Part shown: in pieces, positions 5,809 through 7,402 of the stretch
Numbering within the stretch: position 1 is the stretch's first letter
Layout of the letters: each line of letters opens with the position of its first letter
From: Oscillospiraceae bacterium
GTDB taxonomy: Bacteria > Bacillota > Clostridia > Oscillospirales > Oscillospiraceae
Reading direction: 5' to 3'
Length of the DNA stretch: 7,402 nt
Assembly (NCBI GenBank): GCA_031282225.1
Contig: JAITEC010000011.1
Location: 1-7,402, forward strand
Translations under genes and position numbers: made by a program
Notes under the pieces: generated by a model
Told to the model about the DNA's origin: nothing
The model's database searches: none
The model's input: only the letters and a program-made list of their open reading frames with translations

Positions 5809-7053
5809 ATGAAAAATAAACGGACAGTCCGCGCGATCGCGATCTTTATGGCGCTGCTGATGGTGCTCTCCGTGATATACGGCGTGGTGAGCTCCCTCAC
5901 GCAGGTCGCCAGCGCGGCGGTCACCCAGGGGCAGATAGACGAGCTGAAGAAGCAGGCGGGGGAGCTCGACAAGAAAAAGCAGGCCGTCCAGTCGGAGCTC
6001 AACTCGCTGAAATACGACCAGATGTCGAACATGGCAAAAAAAGAGGTGCTCGACGAGCGCATAAGCCTGACCGAAGAGGAGATCGTAAATATCGGGGAGC
6101 AAATCAACATATACGACAGGCTCATCAATGAAAAGGCGGCCGAGGTCGTGAGCGCGCAGGGCAGGGAAGACAGCCAGCTCGCCTCCTACAAGGAGCGCAT
6201 ACGCGCGATGGAGGAATACGGCTCCATTTCGTACATAGCGGTCATATTCGACGCGAGCAGCTTTTCCGACCTGCTCGCGCGGCTCGATTTCGTGGACGCT
6301 GTCATGCGCGCGGACGAGGACACGTACAAGAAGCTGCAAACGGCGCGCATGGAGACCATGGCGGCCAAAGAGGCGCTGGAGGGGTCTAAACGCGACCAGG
6401 AAGACGAGCGCGAGCGCATGAAGCAAAAGGAGACCGAGCTCGAGGAGCAGCTTGTGCAGGCAGTGGCGGTGATCGCCGCGCTGGAGGACAGCATTGAGAC
6501 GTCGGCCGCGCATTACCAGGAGATAAGCGCGGAGCGCGAGCGGCTCCAGAAGGCAATCAACGAAAAAGTGGAGGAGTTGCGGCGCCAGGAGGAGGCCCGC
6601 GCGCGCACCGGCGGCTCAAACGTGGTGGGGACGGGGCGCCTGATGTGGCCCTCGGCCGCGAGCAATTATGTCACGTCGCGTTTCGGGAGCCGGTACCACC
6701 CGATCTACCGTTACTACAGGATGCACGACGGAATAGACATAGGCGCGAAATACGGCACGAACGTGTACGCGGCCGACAGCGGCACGGTAGTGACGTCGGC
6801 GTACAGTTCCTCATACGGCAACTACGTGGTGCTCAGCCACGGAAACGGCATGACTACGCTGTACGCGCACATGAGCACACGAAAGGTCAAGGAGGGCGAT
6901 ACGGTGTCCAGGGGCTCGGTTGTGGGGCTCGTGGGATCAACGGGCGCGTCCACGGGGCCGCACTTGCATTTTGAGGTGTCCGTGGGCGGCTCGCGCAAAA
7001 ATCCGCTGTCGTACTTCCAATCCGGAACTTACTCGCTGGCGCCGGACGCGTGA
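5809..7053 (+). CDS. secreted coiled-coil M23 (LytM-type) peptidoglycan endopeptidase, likely FtsEX partner
   Basis: This 414-residue exported protein has a basic start (MKNKRTVR) and a hydrophobic core, with a likely signal cleavage after ASA near residue 36. A long, heptad-like charged coiled coil runs from about 40 to 262 (for example DELKKQAGELDKKKQAVQ), followed by a Gly-rich linker. The C-terminal M23 domain starts near residue 280. The zinc and catalytic residues are all visible: H306 and D310 in HDGIDIG, H354 in YAHM, and H385 and H387 in GPHLHFEV. It should therefore cut peptide cross-links in the wall. Overall plan and length resemble EnvC (about 419), but EnvC has lost the active site and only activates amidases. 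The start is ATG 5809, with GGGAGGG about 11 bases upstream. An open frame from 5545 lies inside ftsX and is not used. Position right after ftsX implies control by FtsEX. Confidence 0.95.
   Translation: MKNKRTVRAIAIFMALLMVLSVIYGVVSSLTQVASAAVTQGQIDELKKQAGELDKKKQAVQSELNSLKYDQMSNMAKKEVLDERISLTEEEIVNIGEQINIYDRLINEKAAEVVSAQGREDSQLASYKERIRAMEEYGSISYIAVIFDASSFSDLLARLDFVDAVMRADEDTYKKLQTARMETMAAKEALEGSKRDQEDERERMKQKETELEEQLVQAVAVIAALEDSIETSAAHYQEISAERERLQKAINEKVEELRRQEEARARTGGSNVVGTGRLMWPSAASNYVTSRFGSRYHPIYRYYRMHDGIDIGAKYGTNVYAADSGTVVTSAYSSSYGNYVVLSHGNGMTTLYAHMSTRKVKEGDTVSRGSVVGLVGSTGASTGPHLHFEVSVGGSRKNPLSYFQSGTYSLAPDA

Positions 7054-7402
<349 letters not shown>

Noticed and set aside
5686..6513. Long minus-strand open frame (275 codons) opposite the peptidase coiled coil
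   Set aside because: Leu/Arg/His-rich antisense of a coiled-coil gene, with no motif and no ribosome site noticed. It is explained by the codon composition of the plus-strand gene.

Overview
The window looks like a piece of bacterial chromosome of moderately high GC content. No rRNA, tRNA, insertion sequence, CRISPR array or phage gene is visible. The gene families, strong GGAGG-type ribosome binding sites, GTG and TTG starts, near-consensus sigma-70/sigma-A promoters and an ftsE-ftsX-coiled-coil hydrolase cluster fit a GC-rich Bacillota (Clostridia-like) genome best. That assignment is an inference and is only moderately secure. Isoleucine ATA and arginine AGG codons are common in most genes despite the GC richness.

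Left half (1-2846, minus strand): a polar amino acid ABC importer operon is read leftwards. The order is a lipoprotein substrate-binding protein (2846-2043), a HisM/GlnP-type permease with an unusual N-terminal extension (2027-1086) and a GlnQ/HisP-type ATPase (1062-304). The 5' part of a DMT/EamA-family transporter (269-1) follows and runs off the window. Gaps of 15-34 bp suggest one transcript.

Middle (about 2847-3057): a compact divergent control region holds two promoters, each with a 17-bp spacer. TTGACA/TACAAT faces left to the importer and TTGAAA/TATCAT faces right. An A5T5 palindrome lies between them. Repeated GCGAAT and ATTGT/ACAAT words sit over the leftward promoter and are candidate operator sites.

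Right half (3058-7402, plus strand): a CdaR/PucR-type regulator (3058-4158) is followed by a cell-envelope module. This consists of ftsE (4222-4914), ftsX (4901-5788, overlapping ftsE by 14 bp) and a secreted coiled-coil M23 peptidase (5809-7053) with a complete zinc site. FtsEX should couple ATP hydrolysis in the cytoplasm to control of the extracytoplasmic peptidase during division or wall growth. The start of an O-acetylhomoserine sulfhydrylase gene (metY, from 7099) follows and is cut by the window edge.

Nothing here is clearly a new system. The most interesting points are the FtsEX-linked hydrolase that appears catalytically competent, the divergent control region beside a CdaR-like regulator, and the extracytoplasmic N-terminal segment of the permease.
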